Shown in pieces: positions 14,960 through 23,933 of a DNA stretch of 56,361 bases. Origin of the DNA: Acidobacteriota bacterium (GTDB lineage: Bacteria; Acidobacteriota; Aminicenantia; Aminicenantales; Saccharicenantaceae); contig JAKPCG010000083.1 in assembly GCA_029553365.1 (NCBI GenBank), positions 1 through 56,361 of the forward strand, given 5' to 3'. The stretch's first letter is position 1. Each line of letters begins with the position of its first letter. The position numbers and the translations under genes were made by a program. Under the pieces are notes generated by a model. That model had not been told where the DNA came from. It did not search any database and saw only the letters and a list, made by a program, of their open reading frames with translations.

Positions 14960-15808
14960 ATGGAAATCATTATCGCCAGAAACAGCGGTTTTTGTTACGG
15001 AGTAAAAAGAGCCTTGCACCTGACCAGGGAAACGGCTAATAAAAAAAAATCAAGGATTTTTACCTGGGGAGAGTTAATTCATAATCCTCAGGTCATTTCG
15101 GATCTCGATAAAAAAGGGATTAAAGTTACAACTTCCATTTCCCAGCTCAGGCCAGGCGATACAGTGATTATCAGGAGTCATGGTATCTCTCCGGCCATTT
15201 ACCGAGCCCTTCAGAAAAAGAAGATAGACATCGTGGATGCCACCTGCCCCAAGGTAAAGGAGATTCAGCAAAAGGTTGAAAAGCTCGGGCAAGCCAGAAT
15301 AGAAATTATAATAGTTGGTAATCGGCATCATCCAGAAGTCCAGGGGCTTTTGGGCTACAGTCACGGTCAGGCTCTGGTCATAGAAAATGAACAGCAGGCC
15401 AGGGAGTTGCCTGTCAAGAAAAAAAGGGCAGTCCTGGCTCAATCCACTCAGGAGGCAGAGCTTTTCGGAAAGATAGTGGCCTGCCTGGCTGAAAAAACAG
15501 AAGAACTGTCCGTTTATAATACCATCTGTCAGTCAACAAGAGTCAGGCAGAAAGCGACCGCCAGGCTGGCCAGCCAGGTTGATGCCCTTATTATCATCGG
15601 CGGTAAAAATAGCTCAAATACCAATAAGCTCTATGAAATTTCACGCCGTCACCAATCAAGAACTTATCTTATTGAATCACCAGCGGAATTAACTCCCGAC
15701 ATGATCCGGGAAGCTAAAATAATAGGCATCTCAGGTGGTGCTTCTACCCCGCCTGAGGTAATTAAAAAAACTGTTCTGGCTATCAATAATAGCTGCCAGC
15801 AGAATTAA
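14960..15808 (+). CDS. ispH: 4-hydroxy-3-methylbut-2-enyl diphosphate reductase
   Basis: The 282-residue protein has the three cysteines that hold the [4Fe-4S] cluster: Cys12 in GFCYGVKRA, Cys96 in DATCPKVKE and Cys190 in NTICQST. The substrate-binding histidines are at 41, 74 and 124. It catalyses the last step of the methylerythritol phosphate isoprenoid pathway, giving IPP and DMAPP, so the organism uses MEP rather than mevalonate. The gene lies 19 bp upstream of rpsA. In many Clostridia IspH and S1 are fused in one protein, and here they are separate but adjacent. Confidence 0.95.
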   Translation: MEIIIARNSGFCYGVKRALHLTRETANKKKSRIFTWGELIHNPQVISDLDKKGIKVTTSISQLRPGDTVIIRSHGISPAIYRALQKKKIDIVDATCPKVKEIQQKVEKLGQARIEIIIVGNRHHPEVQGLLGYSHGQALVIENEQQARELPVKKKRAVLAQSTQEAELFGKIVACLAEKTEELSVYNTICQSTRVRQKATARLASQVDALIIIGGKNSSNTNKLYEISRRHQSRTYLIESPAELTPDMIREAKIIGISGGASTPPEVIKKTVLAINNSCQQN

Positions 15809-15827
15809 AATCAGGAGAATGTAACCC

Positions 15828-17567
15828 ATGATCGAGACCAAAAAGAACACCAAACCCGATGACCAGATGACCGCTGAAGACTATGAAAGACTGCTTGATC
15901 AATATCATCTTTCTGACCAGGAGCTAAGTGCCGGAACGGTCGTAAGAGGCCGGGTGGTCAAAAAAATTCCTGGCTTCATACTGCTAGATATAGGGCATAA
16001 AACGGAAGGAGCTATTCCCCTTGAGGATTTCCGTGACCCGAAAGAATTTGAAGAGATTAAAATTGGCGATGAAATTGAAGCCGTTCTGGAAAAATCCAGG
16101 CCGCAGGATGGCTATTTTCTTCTGTCAAAAAGGAAGGCAGACATTGAGCGAGCCCTCGAACGCCTGGAAGCTGCCTATCATTCAGGCAACTGGGTCACAG
16201 GCAAGGTTCTCGCCAAGACCAGAAATGGCTATACGGTTGATGTTGGTCTGCCAGCCTTTCTGCCTCAGGCTCATGTCGACCTGAAGCCACTGAAAGATCC
16301 TGATTCTATTCTTGGCCAGACTCTCAAGTTTAAAATATTGAAATTTAACCGGGCAGAGGAAGATGTCGTTTTATCCAGAAAACTCCTCTTACAAGATGAA
16401 AGGGAAAGAAAAAAACGTCGTGTCTTCAGCCACCTGGTCAAAGGTGAAAAGGTTAAGGGAGTAGTGAGATCTTTAACCAGTTTTGGTGCTTTTATTGACC
16501 TGGGAGGAGTCGAAGGCCTTCTTCATATTTCAGATATGAGCTGGGGAAAAATTAACCGGCCTTCTGAGCTATTCGAAGTTGGCCAGGAAGTGGAAGTCGT
16601 TGTCCTTGATTTCAACGAGACCGAAGAAAAAATATCACTTGGTTATAAGCAGCTGACTCCCGATCCCTGGCTAAGCGTTGAGGAAAAATACCGACCGGGG
16701 ACAAAAGTAACCGGAAGGGTGGTCAGCCTGACCGATTTTGGGGCTTTTGTTGAACTCGAAAAAGGAGTGGAAGGCCTGGTTCATATATCAGACTTAACCT
16801 GGTCGAAGAAGATGATTCATCCCAAAAAAGTCCTGACCGTAGGCCAACAGGTCACCGTCCAGGTGCTGGAAGTTAACCCTCAAACTCACCGGATTTCACT
16901 TGGTCTGAAACAGGCAACGCCTCACCCCCTGGAACTTTTTGCCCAAAAATATAATCCAGGATCCAGGCTTAAAGGAAAAGTAACCAGCCTGACTGACTTC
17001 GGGGCCTTTGTCCAGGTTGATAAGGACGTGGAAGGACTGGTCCATATTTCTGATATCAGCTGGGAAAAAATAAAGCATCCTTCCGAAAAACTAAAACCTG
17101 GCGAAGAAATTGAAGTTGTCCTGCTGAATGTTGATCTCGAAAAACAAAAAGTTTCCCTGGGCATAAAACAACTGGAGGGGGATATCTGGGAGGACTTTTT
17201 CTCCAGGCAAAAGGTTGGAGATATGGTAAAGGTGAAAATCGTCAGGATCACCGATTTCGGTCTTTTTGCTGAAATAGTGCCTGGTATTGAAGGGGTAGTT
17301 TTCAATTCTGAGCTGGGCGATAACCTTCCCGACAACCCGGCTGAGGCTTTTCAGATCGGCGAAGAAAGAATGGCCAAAATCATCAAGCTCAATCCTCAGG
17401 CCAGAAAAATCAGCCTGAGTTTTCGCCAGGCTCAGATAGAACAACAAAAAAAGGAATTTCAAAAATACCTGGAAGGTCAGAGTGATAGATTAACTCTGGG
17501 CGATCTGTTAAAAGAGCAGCTGAAAAACCTGACCCCGAAAAGTAACCACAAAAAGGAGGGCGAATAA
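15828..17567 (+). CDS. rpsA: 30S ribosomal protein S1 (six S1 domains)
   Basis: The 579-residue protein contains six S1-type OB folds of about 70-75 residues. The first two are divergent (around 35-105 and 118-185). Repeats 3 to 5 carry the canonical pattern: SLTSFGAFIDLGGVEGLLHISD, SLTDFGAFVELEKGVEGLVH and a near copy with QVDKDVEGLVHISD. The sixth (about 465-540) is more divergent, with DFGLFAEIVPGIEGVVFNSE. This matches the proteobacterial-type ribosomal S1 that captures mRNA on the 30S subunit. That role would be relevant in an organism with many weak or absent ribosome binding sites. The stop codon overlaps the ATG of the HU gene by one base. Confidence 0.94.
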   Translation: MIETKKNTKPDDQMTAEDYERLLDQYHLSDQELSAGTVVRGRVVKKIPGFILLDIGHKTEGAIPLEDFRDPKEFEEIKIGDEIEAVLEKSRPQDGYFLLSKRKADIERALERLEAAYHSGNWVTGKVLAKTRNGYTVDVGLPAFLPQAHVDLKPLKDPDSILGQTLKFKILKFNRAEEDVVLSRKLLLQDERERKKRRVFSHLVKGEKVKGVVRSLTSFGAFIDLGGVEGLLHISDMSWGKINRPSELFEVGQEVEVVVLDFNETEEKISLGYKQLTPDPWLSVEEKYRPGTKVTGRVVSLTDFGAFVELEKGVEGLVHISDLTWSKKMIHPKKVLTVGQQVTVQVLEVNPQTHRISLGLKQATPHPLELFAQKYNPGSRLKGKVTSLTDFGAFVQVDKDVEGLVHISDISWEKIKHPSEKLKPGEEIEVVLLNVDLEKQKVSLGIKQLEGDIWEDFFSRQKVGDMVKVKIVRITDFGLFAEIVPGIEGVVFNSELGDNLPDNPAEAFQIGEERMAKIIKLNPQARKISLSFRQAQIEQQKKEFQKYLEGQSDRLTLGDLLKEQLKNLTPKSNHKKEGE

Positions 17568-17851
17568 TGATCAAAGCTGACCTGGTAGATGCAGTTGCCC
17601 GCAAGCTTAATATTTCCAGGCAGGAAGCTGAGGCGGGAGTCAATCTCTTTTTCGAGGTCATCAAGGAAGCTTTACTTCAGGGCGAAGAAATTGAAATTCG
17701 TGGTTTTGGCAGCTTCCGTTTCAGACAGCGTGCACCGCGGGCTGGAAGGAATCCCAGAACAGGCGAACTGGTCAAGGTTCCACCTAAAAAAGTCCTGTAC
17801 TTCAAGCCCTCCAAGCTGCTGAGAGAAGCACTGGCCACCAAGAAAAAATAA
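17567..17851 (+). CDS. HU/IHF-family DNA-binding protein
   Basis: The 94-residue protein shows the complete HU/IHF fold: N-terminal helices (LVDAVARKLNISRQEAE), the central GFGSFRFRQRAPRAGRNPRTG beta-arm with the tip Arg-Asn-Pro (about residues 63-66), and a C-terminal helix ending in Lys residues. The spacing resembles IHF-like members more than the compact HU, but the two cannot be separated by eye. It bends DNA and shapes the nucleoid. IHF-like proteins also help loop sigma-54 promoters. Start ATG overlaps the rpsA stop (TAATG), so it is translationally coupled. Confidence 0.93.
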   Translation: MIKADLVDAVARKLNISRQEAEAGVNLFFEVIKEALLQGEEIEIRGFGSFRFRQRAPRAGRNPRTGELVKVPPKKVLYFKPSKLLREALATKKK

Positions 17852-17857
17852 ATTATT

Positions 17858-18361
17858 ATGAAATACTGCACAGCACCCTGGAGACAGGCCTATGTCCAAA
17901 AGGCAGGCAAGATGAAGGGTTGTGTTTTCTGCGAAGCGCTCCGACAAAAAGACGACGAGAAGGCTTTGATCCTTTACCATGGCCAGCATAATTTTGTGCT
18001 GATCAATCGCTATCCTTATACCACCGGGCATCTAATGATTGCACCTTACCGCCATCTGGCTGAAGTGGACAGAGCGCCGCTGGACATTCTGGAGGAAGCT
18101 GCTCTGCTGGTACCGGCGACTATTCGTATTTTGAAAAAGGTTTACCGGCCTCACGGCTTTAATCTGGGGATGAATCTCGGCCAGAGTGCGGGAGCAGGCG
18201 TGGTTGATCATTTTCATCTACATCTTGTCCCGCGCTGGACAGGTGACTCTAATTTTATGCCGATTATCGGCGAAACCAGAGTCTTTTGTGAGGATCTGCA
18301 GACTACTTACCAGCGCCTCAAACCTTATTTTGCCCGTGAAGAAAAGAAACAGGAGAAATAA
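17858..18361 (+). CDS. HIT-domain nucleotide hydrolase/phosphorylase
   Basis: The 167-residue protein carries the histidine triad HFHLHLVPRW (His118, His120, His122). An N-terminal CVFC pair (Cys22, Cys25) with downstream His resembles the zinc site seen in several HIT proteins. The opening APWRQAYV motif is typical of the bacterial Ap4A-phosphorylase-like group. These enzymes cleave dinucleoside polyphosphates or nucleotide adducts. The exact substrate cannot be told from sequence. It is six bp downstream of the HU gene and four bp upstream of the PpiD-like gene, so it is part of this operon. Confidence 0.9.
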   Translation: MKYCTAPWRQAYVQKAGKMKGCVFCEALRQKDDEKALILYHGQHNFVLINRYPYTTGHLMIAPYRHLAEVDRAPLDILEEAALLVPATIRILKKVYRPHGFNLGMNLGQSAGAGVVDHFHLHLVPRWTGDSNFMPIIGETRVFCEDLQTTYQRLKPYFAREEKKQEK

Positions 18362-18364
18362 ACC

Positions 18365-20287
18365 ATGCTCAAAACTATGCGTAAGAACCTAAAATCGCTG
18401 AGCCCGATACTGTGGATCGTCATAGCGACCTTTATCATAGCTATTTTTGCGGTCTGGGGAGGTGCTGGGCGTTTGGGTGAATCGCGCCAGGCCAATTCCA
18501 TCATTCAGGTCGGAAGTCATGAACTGACTGCTCAGGAGTTTGCCCAGATTCTTTATCAAAGAATTTCAGCCATGAGGAATCAGTACCCTGACCTAAAAGC
18601 TGATCTTATTCGCCAGTTAAATCTGCCACAGCAGATACTTCAGCAACTGGTCCAGCAATATTTGCTTCTCGATATTGCCCGGGAACTGGGACTTAAAGCA
18701 ACTGCTGAAGAAATTCAGCAGAGAATTATCTCCTATCCAGTCTTTCAGAGAGAAGGTAAATTCGTTGGTTTTAAGGAATATCAGCAAATTCTGGACTGGA
18801 ACCATATTCCCATACAAAAATTTGAACAGAGTCTGGCCGAAGAAATTCTTCTGGAAAAAGTTACCAGATTACTGACCGCCGGATGTACGGTAAGTGAAAA
18901 TGAGGTCTGGGAAAATTATAAGAATCAGAATGAGACAGCCAAGATTGAATATCTGGTGGCAACCATTGACAAAATTCAATTAGACTCCAGCCCTTCTGAA
19001 ACTGAGATTCAGAGCTACTTTGAGAAGAATAAAGAGCGATACCGGGTGCCTGAAAGACGCCAGGGCAAATATGTTTTTCTAAAAATTGACGATTTGAAAA
19101 AGGAAATCACCATTTCAGACGCCGAGATTGAAAAATATTATAAAGACAATATCAATCAGTTCAAAGAACCAGCCAAAATTAAAGTTAGCCGCATCTATCT
19201 ACCCTACACTGAGGCTGATAAACAACAGGTTCTGAGCCAGGGTGAACAATTAAAAACCAGGCTGAACGCCGGTGAGGACTTTGGCTCGCTGGCCAGAACT
19301 TATTCCAAAGATGAAAAGGCCAGTAACGGCGGAGATTGGGGCTATTATGACTGGCAAAACCTTTCGCCAGCTGAACTGGAAGCCATCAATCAGCTGGAAG
19401 CAGGCCAGATATCAGGTGTAATTGACCTCGGACAGGGCGTGGCCATTTTGAAGGTTACTGAAAAAATGCCGGAAATTACCAGATCCCTGGCAGAAGTCAA
19501 GGCTATGATTTTGAATCATCTGCAGGAAGAAAAGGCCCGCGATAAGGCCTCTCAGCGGATGGAAAACCTGGCTAAGGTTGCCAGGAAAGCCAGGAAGCTG
19601 GAGGAAGCAGCCAGAAGAGAAGGGTTAAGTGTTGAGGACACTGGCTGGCTTAAAAACGGTGATCCGTTGCCGGTAGTGGATTCATCCGGGGCTCTCAGCC
19701 AGGCGCTTTTTGAACTTAAAGAAGGGGAAATTTCATCTCCTATTTTCACCTATGAAGGTGTGGCGGTAGTGCAATTTACACAGAAGGATCCAGAACATCA
19801 AGCCAGCCTGGAGGAAGTTAAAGCTCAGGTACAGGAAGATTTAATCAAGGAGAAAAAGATAGAATTAGCCCGAACCAGGCTTAACTCTATTCGCCTGTCT
19901 CCGCAGGCTAACTGGGAAGAAGTGGCTAAAGATAATAACCTCGAATATAAGAGAGTCGAAACCTATAAACACGGACAATACCTGAGCCTGATTGACGAAC
20001 CGTCTGAAGTAGAAAGACTGGTCTTCTCCCTACCTCTTAACCAGGCCAGCGAACCAATAAATGTCGGCAACGGTTATGCAGTGGTCAGGGTCCTGGAAAG
20101 GAAAGAAGTTTCCAGAGAAGAATTTGAACAGGTTAAGGGAGAAGAAATGGCTAAGGCACTGAGCGAGGCCCAGGAAATGTTTCTTTATAGCTATCTCCAG
20201 AAAGCTATTCAGGAAAGGAAAATCAAAGTAAACTATGATCTGTTCAGTAAAACCGCTGATGAGGTCTTAAACCGCTTTAGCGAGTGA
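18365..20287 (+). CDS. Membrane-anchored SurA/PpiD-like periplasmic chaperone and peptidyl-prolyl isomerase
   Basis: The 640-residue protein has a short cytoplasmic N-terminus, one transmembrane helix (about 14-34, WIVIATFIIAIFAVWGGAG) and a SurA_N-type domain (40-200). A parvulin-like domain follows around 265-375 (KVSRIYLPYTEADKQQ, GEDFGSLARTYSKDEKASNG, GDWGYYDW). A second, more divergent rotamase-like segment lies around 420-500 (GWLKNGDPLP, FELKEGEISSPIF). That is the layout of PpiD, which assists folding of proteins leaving the Sec translocon. It is the last gene of the ispH-rpsA run. It probably serves the many exported proteins and receptors encoded nearby. Confidence 0.9.
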   Translation: MLKTMRKNLKSLSPILWIVIATFIIAIFAVWGGAGRLGESRQANSIIQVGSHELTAQEFAQILYQRISAMRNQYPDLKADLIRQLNLPQQILQQLVQQYLLLDIARELGLKATAEEIQQRIISYPVFQREGKFVGFKEYQQILDWNHIPIQKFEQSLAEEILLEKVTRLLTAGCTVSENEVWENYKNQNETAKIEYLVATIDKIQLDSSPSETEIQSYFEKNKERYRVPERRQGKYVFLKIDDLKKEITISDAEIEKYYKDNINQFKEPAKIKVSRIYLPYTEADKQQVLSQGEQLKTRLNAGEDFGSLARTYSKDEKASNGGDWGYYDWQNLSPAELEAINQLEAGQISGVIDLGQGVAILKVTEKMPEITRSLAEVKAMILNHLQEEKARDKASQRMENLAKVARKARKLEEAARREGLSVEDTGWLKNGDPLPVVDSSGALSQALFELKEGEISSPIFTYEGVAVVQFTQKDPEHQASLEEVKAQVQEDLIKEKKIELARTRLNSIRLSPQANWEEVAKDNNLEYKRVETYKHGQYLSLIDEPSEVERLVFSLPLNQASEPINVGNGYAVVRVLERKEVSREEFEQVKGEEMAKALSEAQEMFLYSYLQKAIQERKIKVNYDLFSKTADEVLNRFSE

Positions 20288-20348
20288 GCAAGCAGAGACC
20301 AAATTCCATCTGACCATAAACTGAAAATTCAGTAATAAAGGAGGGCAA

Positions 20349-22355
20349 ATGGAAAGCAGGAAGGAAACTCTGCCGCCTGAAGCTTATCGTCCGCTGGCCC
20401 CTGGAGAAAAATATCGGCCTCTTGTTCCTCCCGAAAAAATAATTCCCGAAGTTACCACCCGCTCCGTTCTGTGGGGCCTGGTCATGGCTTTGCTCTTTAC
20501 TTTTTCCATGGCCTATCTGGGTCTTAAAGTTGGCACGGTTCCAGAAGCGGCTATACCGATTGCTATTCTGGCTGTCGGCATCGGCTACACTTACTCCAGA
20601 AAAAACACCATTCTGGAAAACGTTATTATCCAGTCAATAGGAGCGGCTTCTGGCGCCCTGGTAGCCGGGGCTATTTTTACCATTCCAGCTCTCTTCATCA
20701 TCGGCTTGCCGATCGATATTTTTAAGATATTTCTGTCTACTTTTCTTGGCGGCTGTCTGGGAATTTTATTCCTGATTCCACTCCGCCGCTACTTTTGCGT
20801 TGAGCAACATGGGAAACTCCCTTTTCCTGAGGCCACCGCTACCACCGAGATTCTGGTCTCAAGTGAAGGTGGAAAAGACCAGGCTAAACCATTGATACTG
20901 GGAGTAGTGGTCGCCAGCATTTATGAATTTCTGGCCATCGGCGTCAGGTTATGGAATGAAGTTATAACTTTCAGGTTCATACCTTTTATGGACGGGCTGG
21001 CTGAAAAAACCAGAATGGTTTTGAAGATAGATGCCCTCTCTGCTTTTCTTGGCCTCGGCTATGTTATCGGCTTCCGCTATAATGCGATTATTGTCGCCGG
21101 CGGTTTACTGTCTCACTTTGCTTTTATCCCGGTTATCTGGTTTTTAGGCCAGCATTTTCCTCAGGCTGTTTATCCTGGCACGATTCCCATCGGTCAGATG
21201 TCCGAAGTACAAATTTTTAATACTTATGTCCGTAATATCGGCATTGGTGCGATTTTTATGGCCGGTGTGATCAGCATCATTAAATCAATGCCAATTATGG
21301 TTAGGTCTTTCTCACTGGGTTTTAAAGAAATTCTCAAAGGTAAAAAAGGCGTAGAGGTAACTGAAATTCCTCGAACAGACCGTGATCTCAAAATGTCGAC
21401 TATTATTATCGGCATCGGGGCGACGGCAGTTGCTCTCTTCTTTTATTTTCTCTGGATATCCAATCTGAAGTTTGCTCTGATTGGCGTGGTTATCTGTCTG
21501 TTACTGTCCTTTCTTTTTACCACTGTCGCTGCCAATGCTATTGCTATTGTCGGAACCAATCCGGTCTCGGGCATGACTCTAATCACCATTATTCTTTCCA
21601 GCGTGATTTTAATCGGGGCCGGATTGTCAGGACAGGAAGGAATGGCCGTTGCTTTACTCATCGGAGCAGTGGTTTGCACAGCCCTGTCTGTTTCTGGCAG
21701 TTTTATTACTGACCTGAAGATAGGTTACTGGATTGGGGCTACCCCTCGTAATCAGGAAAGATTTAAATTTGCCGGCATTTTTGTTTCAGCTCTCACCGTC
21801 GGTGTGGCTATCTTTATTCTTGATCGGGCTTTTTCTTTCCAGAGCGGGGCTCTGGCTGCTCCTCAGGCTAATCTGATGGCCGCCGTCATTAAATCCATGA
21901 TGTCCAGAGAGCCAGTCACCTGGCTGCTATATGGTGTCGGAGCAGCGGTAGCTATAGTGGCTGAATTATCTGCCCTTCCTCCCCTGCCTTTGGCTCTTGG
22001 TATGTATCTTCCGCTCCATCTGACGACACCTTTACTGGTTGGTGGTTTTCTCTCCCATCTGGTCAAGAAATCGACCAGGGATAAAGAACTCGCTGAAAGA
22101 CGGCATAACAGAGGCACTTTAATTTCTTCAGGCTTTATTGCCGGTGGGGCCCTGATGGGTATTGTCCTGGCCGTTCTGAAGCTGGCCAAAGTTGATCATT
22201 ACATCAGCCTGGGCATTCCGATGGTACTGGAAAATGGTAAATGGGTTGATGGCCAGCCTGCCGGCTGGTTTGCTCAGTACGGGGAGATTATCAGTCTGGC
22301 CGTTTTTATTTTGCTAATAGCTTTTGTTTACCGAGAAGCAAAAAAGGAAAAATAA
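20349..22355 (+). CDS. OPT-family oligopeptide/metal-chelate transporter
   Basis: The 668-residue polytopic protein has about 15-16 hydrophobic helices and OPT family sequence, including SVLWGLVMALLFTFSMAYLGLKVGTVPEAAIP near the start and VAANAIAIVGTNPVSGMTLI mid-protein. It begins with a Pro-rich cytoplasmic tail (PPEAYRPLAPGEKYRPL), as in other bacterial OPTs. Family members import oligopeptides or metal-peptide conjugates by proton symport. A good AAAGGAGGG site precedes the ATG. A putative M29-like aminopeptidase follows 37 bp downstream, so uptake followed by hydrolysis is a reasonable model for the pair. Confidence 0.92.
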   Translation: MESRKETLPPEAYRPLAPGEKYRPLVPPEKIIPEVTTRSVLWGLVMALLFTFSMAYLGLKVGTVPEAAIPIAILAVGIGYTYSRKNTILENVIIQSIGAASGALVAGAIFTIPALFIIGLPIDIFKIFLSTFLGGCLGILFLIPLRRYFCVEQHGKLPFPEATATTEILVSSEGGKDQAKPLILGVVVASIYEFLAIGVRLWNEVITFRFIPFMDGLAEKTRMVLKIDALSAFLGLGYVIGFRYNAIIVAGGLLSHFAFIPVIWFLGQHFPQAVYPGTIPIGQMSEVQIFNTYVRNIGIGAIFMAGVISIIKSMPIMVRSFSLGFKEILKGKKGVEVTEIPRTDRDLKMSTIIIGIGATAVALFFYFLWISNLKFALIGVVICLLLSFLFTTVAANAIAIVGTNPVSGMTLITIILSSVILIGAGLSGQEGMAVALLIGAVVCTALSVSGSFITDLKIGYWIGATPRNQERFKFAGIFVSALTVGVAIFILDRAFSFQSGALAAPQANLMAAVIKSMMSREPVTWLLYGVGAAVAIVAELSALPPLPLALGMYLPLHLTTPLLVGGFLSHLVKKSTRDKELAERRHNRGTLISSGFIAGGALMGIVLAVLKLAKVDHYISLGIPMVLENGKWVDGQPAGWFAQYGEIISLAVFILLIAFVYREAKKEK

Positions 22356-22392
22356 AAAAATAAAAGACTAATTAAAAGAAAGGAAGGTTAAA

Positions 22393-23340
22393 ATGAAAGC
22401 TAATAAACTTTATCAGGCAGCCGAGAAGGCTATTACCCAATCATTAAAATTAAAACCAGGTGAAAGCTTTCTGCTGGTGACTGATCAACAAAAACTGGAA
22501 ATAGCAGAAGCTCTGGCCTTTTACGCCAAAAAGGCTGGAGCAGAAACAACTACCTATTTGATGACAGAGACTCTACGGCCCATTACCGGCCCAACCAGGC
22601 TATTCAAACTTCTGACCGAAAAAGCTCAGGCTATAGCTTATTTACTTGAGAGCAGGATAGAGGAGAAGCCGTTTCGCAGTTTTATGGTCAGTCAGGGAAG
22701 AAAATACAGCCGAATCTGCATGATGCCTGGTATTACCAGAGACATGATGGAAAGGCTGGTCAATATTGACTTTGCTAAAATGAATGAATTCACCAATAAA
22801 GTCATCCGGACCATGAAAGATGCCGAACGGGTGATAATAGAAAATGAGGCCGGGACTCAGATTAGCTTCAGTGTTAAGGGGCGAAAATGGGAAAATGATA
22901 ATGGCGATATCAGTAAAAAGGGCAAGCATGGAAATTTACCGGCCGGTGAGGCCTACACCTGCCCGGTGGAAGAAACTTTTAATGGGAAGCTGGTCATCAG
23001 TCTGATTGACGATAAGGTTGGGCACGGGGAAATGGAATTTAAAGAAGGCAGACTTGTCCGATATAAAGGCAAAGGGATTGAGGCTATTGTCAAAAATATC
23101 GGTTCTGACCAGACAGGTATGATGATCGGCGAGTTTGGCATCGGGACTAATCCTGGTGCGCAGATCTGCCCCAACATGTTAGAAGCTGAAAAGGCCTTCG
23201 GAACGGTCCATTTTGCTATTGGCGACTCTTATGGTATTGGTAAAAATAAAAGTCAACATCACTATGATGCTTTAATAGACAAAGCAACGATTATCGCCAA
23301 AGGCAAATACATTGCTAAAAACGGGAAGTACCTGATCTAA
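22393..23340 (+). CDS. M29-like (AmpS/thermophilic) metallo-aminopeptidase, short form
   Basis: The 315-residue protein resembles the AmpS/aminopeptidase T group (COG2309). Likely metal ligands are visible in GEFGIGTNPGA (Glu), AEKAFGTVHFAIGDSYG (Glu and His) and SQHHYDALID (His and Asp). M29 enzymes are usually about 370-410 residues, so this is shorter, mainly at the N-terminus, and sits in a subgroup of uncertain activity. It lacks a signal peptide and should act in the cytoplasm. It is most likely co-transcribed with the OPT transporter and may hydrolyse the imported peptides. Confidence 0.83.
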   Translation: MKANKLYQAAEKAITQSLKLKPGESFLLVTDQQKLEIAEALAFYAKKAGAETTTYLMTETLRPITGPTRLFKLLTEKAQAIAYLLESRIEEKPFRSFMVSQGRKYSRICMMPGITRDMMERLVNIDFAKMNEFTNKVIRTMKDAERVIIENEAGTQISFSVKGRKWENDNGDISKKGKHGNLPAGEAYTCPVEETFNGKLVISLIDDKVGHGEMEFKEGRLVRYKGKGIEAIVKNIGSDQTGMMIGEFGIGTNPGAQICPNMLEAEKAFGTVHFAIGDSYGIGKNKSQHHYDALIDKATIIAKGKYIAKNGKYLI

Positions 23341-23350
23341 CCTGATCTAA
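23331..23350 (+). repeat. Perfect tandem duplication of CCTGATCTAA across a stop codon
   Basis: CCTGATCTAA occurs twice back to back, 23331-23340 and 23341-23350. The first copy holds the last codons and TAA stop of the aminopeptidase gene. It looks like a small slippage duplication with no evident function. Confidence 0.6.
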
Positions 23351-23591
23351 AAGTAAACGGTTCTTGCCAGCTGGGTTGTCTGACGTCAATAAAAGTTAAC
23401 TTTTAGTACAGTGGATAATCGCCAGGGGGGTGAAGTGAGACATTTTTTTATAAACTACGTCTTTAGATATTGATGATTTACTATTGTCTATTTCGTCTAT
23501 TATTTATTTTTCTGTTATTTGTTTCAGGAATTAATTCATTATGTGGATTGTTTCTTTCGATTATGCAATTACTTAGAACCCAGGCAGTAGC

Positions 23592-23607
23592 TGGCATAGT
23601 TCTTGCT
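23592..23607 (+). promoter_or_regulatory. Sigma-54 (-24/-12) promoter of the four-Cys secreted protein
   Basis: TGGCAT-AGTTC-TTGCT has the invariant GG (23593-23594) and GC (23605-23606) exactly 12 bases apart. It fits the consensus TGGCAYRNNNNTTGCW at every defined position. The predicted start is near 23618, directly before GAAAGGAG and the ATG at 23634. No sigma-70 promoter of similar quality is seen in the 290-bp A/T-rich gap upstream (23341-23633), which otherwise holds a 10-bp palindrome GAATTAATTC near 23528 and no gene. Confidence 0.78.
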
Positions 23608-23633
23608 CATTATTGGAATGAAAGGAGATGGCC

Positions 23634-23858
23634 ATGAAAAAACTCACTTCTCTGACACTGTCACTAATTTTTATCCTGTCTATTTTCTTGTTTTTGCCTC
23701 AAGCTTCACACGCTAGAATTCCAGCTGACCAATGCTGGGATAACTGGGAAAGATGCCGGGCCAGGGCCTTCCAGTCTGACCTGGAAACTGCCAGGACGAC
23801 AATGGCTCTGACCTCCTGTGATCTTGGTCTGGGTAGATGCTTAATCTTGGGTAAGTAA
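23634..23858 (+). CDS. Small secreted four-cysteine protein, paralogue of the one at 33705
   Basis: This 74-residue protein is of a family I do not recognise. A signal peptide (KK start, hydrophobic core 7-22, cleavage after SHA at 27) leaves a mature chain of 47 residues. Cysteines 34, 41, 62 and 69 form a symmetric CX6C-X20-CX6C pattern, which could staple a helical hairpin by two disulfides. The core C-x-A-R-x4-D-L-x4-T-x2-A-x3-C is shared with the protein at 33705-33950. The ATG at 23634 is preferred over 23628 because AAAGGAG sits six bases upstream. It is driven by a sigma-54 promoter and followed by a strong hairpin before the propeller-like gene. Function unknown; a secreted peptide, signal or structural factor are all possible. 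Confidence 0.78.
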   Translation: MKKLTSLTLSLIFILSIFLFLPQASHARIPADQCWDNWERCRARAFQSDLETARTTMALTSCDLGLGRCLILGK

Positions 23859-23868
23859 GGCAAGGCGG

Positions 23869-23894
23869 AGCCCCGGTTCCCTGGAGCCGGGGCT
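23869..23894 (+). terminator. Hairpin between the small secreted protein and the propeller gene (attenuator or mRNA stabiliser)
   Basis: AGCCCCGG (23869-23876) pairs with CCGGGGCT (23887-23894) around a 10-base loop. The following tract TTCCCC is too poor in T for a strong intrinsic terminator. It lies 10 bp after the small gene's stop and 40 bp before the next start. It may cut back or protect the short mRNA so that the small protein is made in excess. Confidence 0.55.
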
Positions 23895-23933
23895 TTCCCC
23901 TATTAACTCAGATAAGATAAGGAGCTAAGCTTG

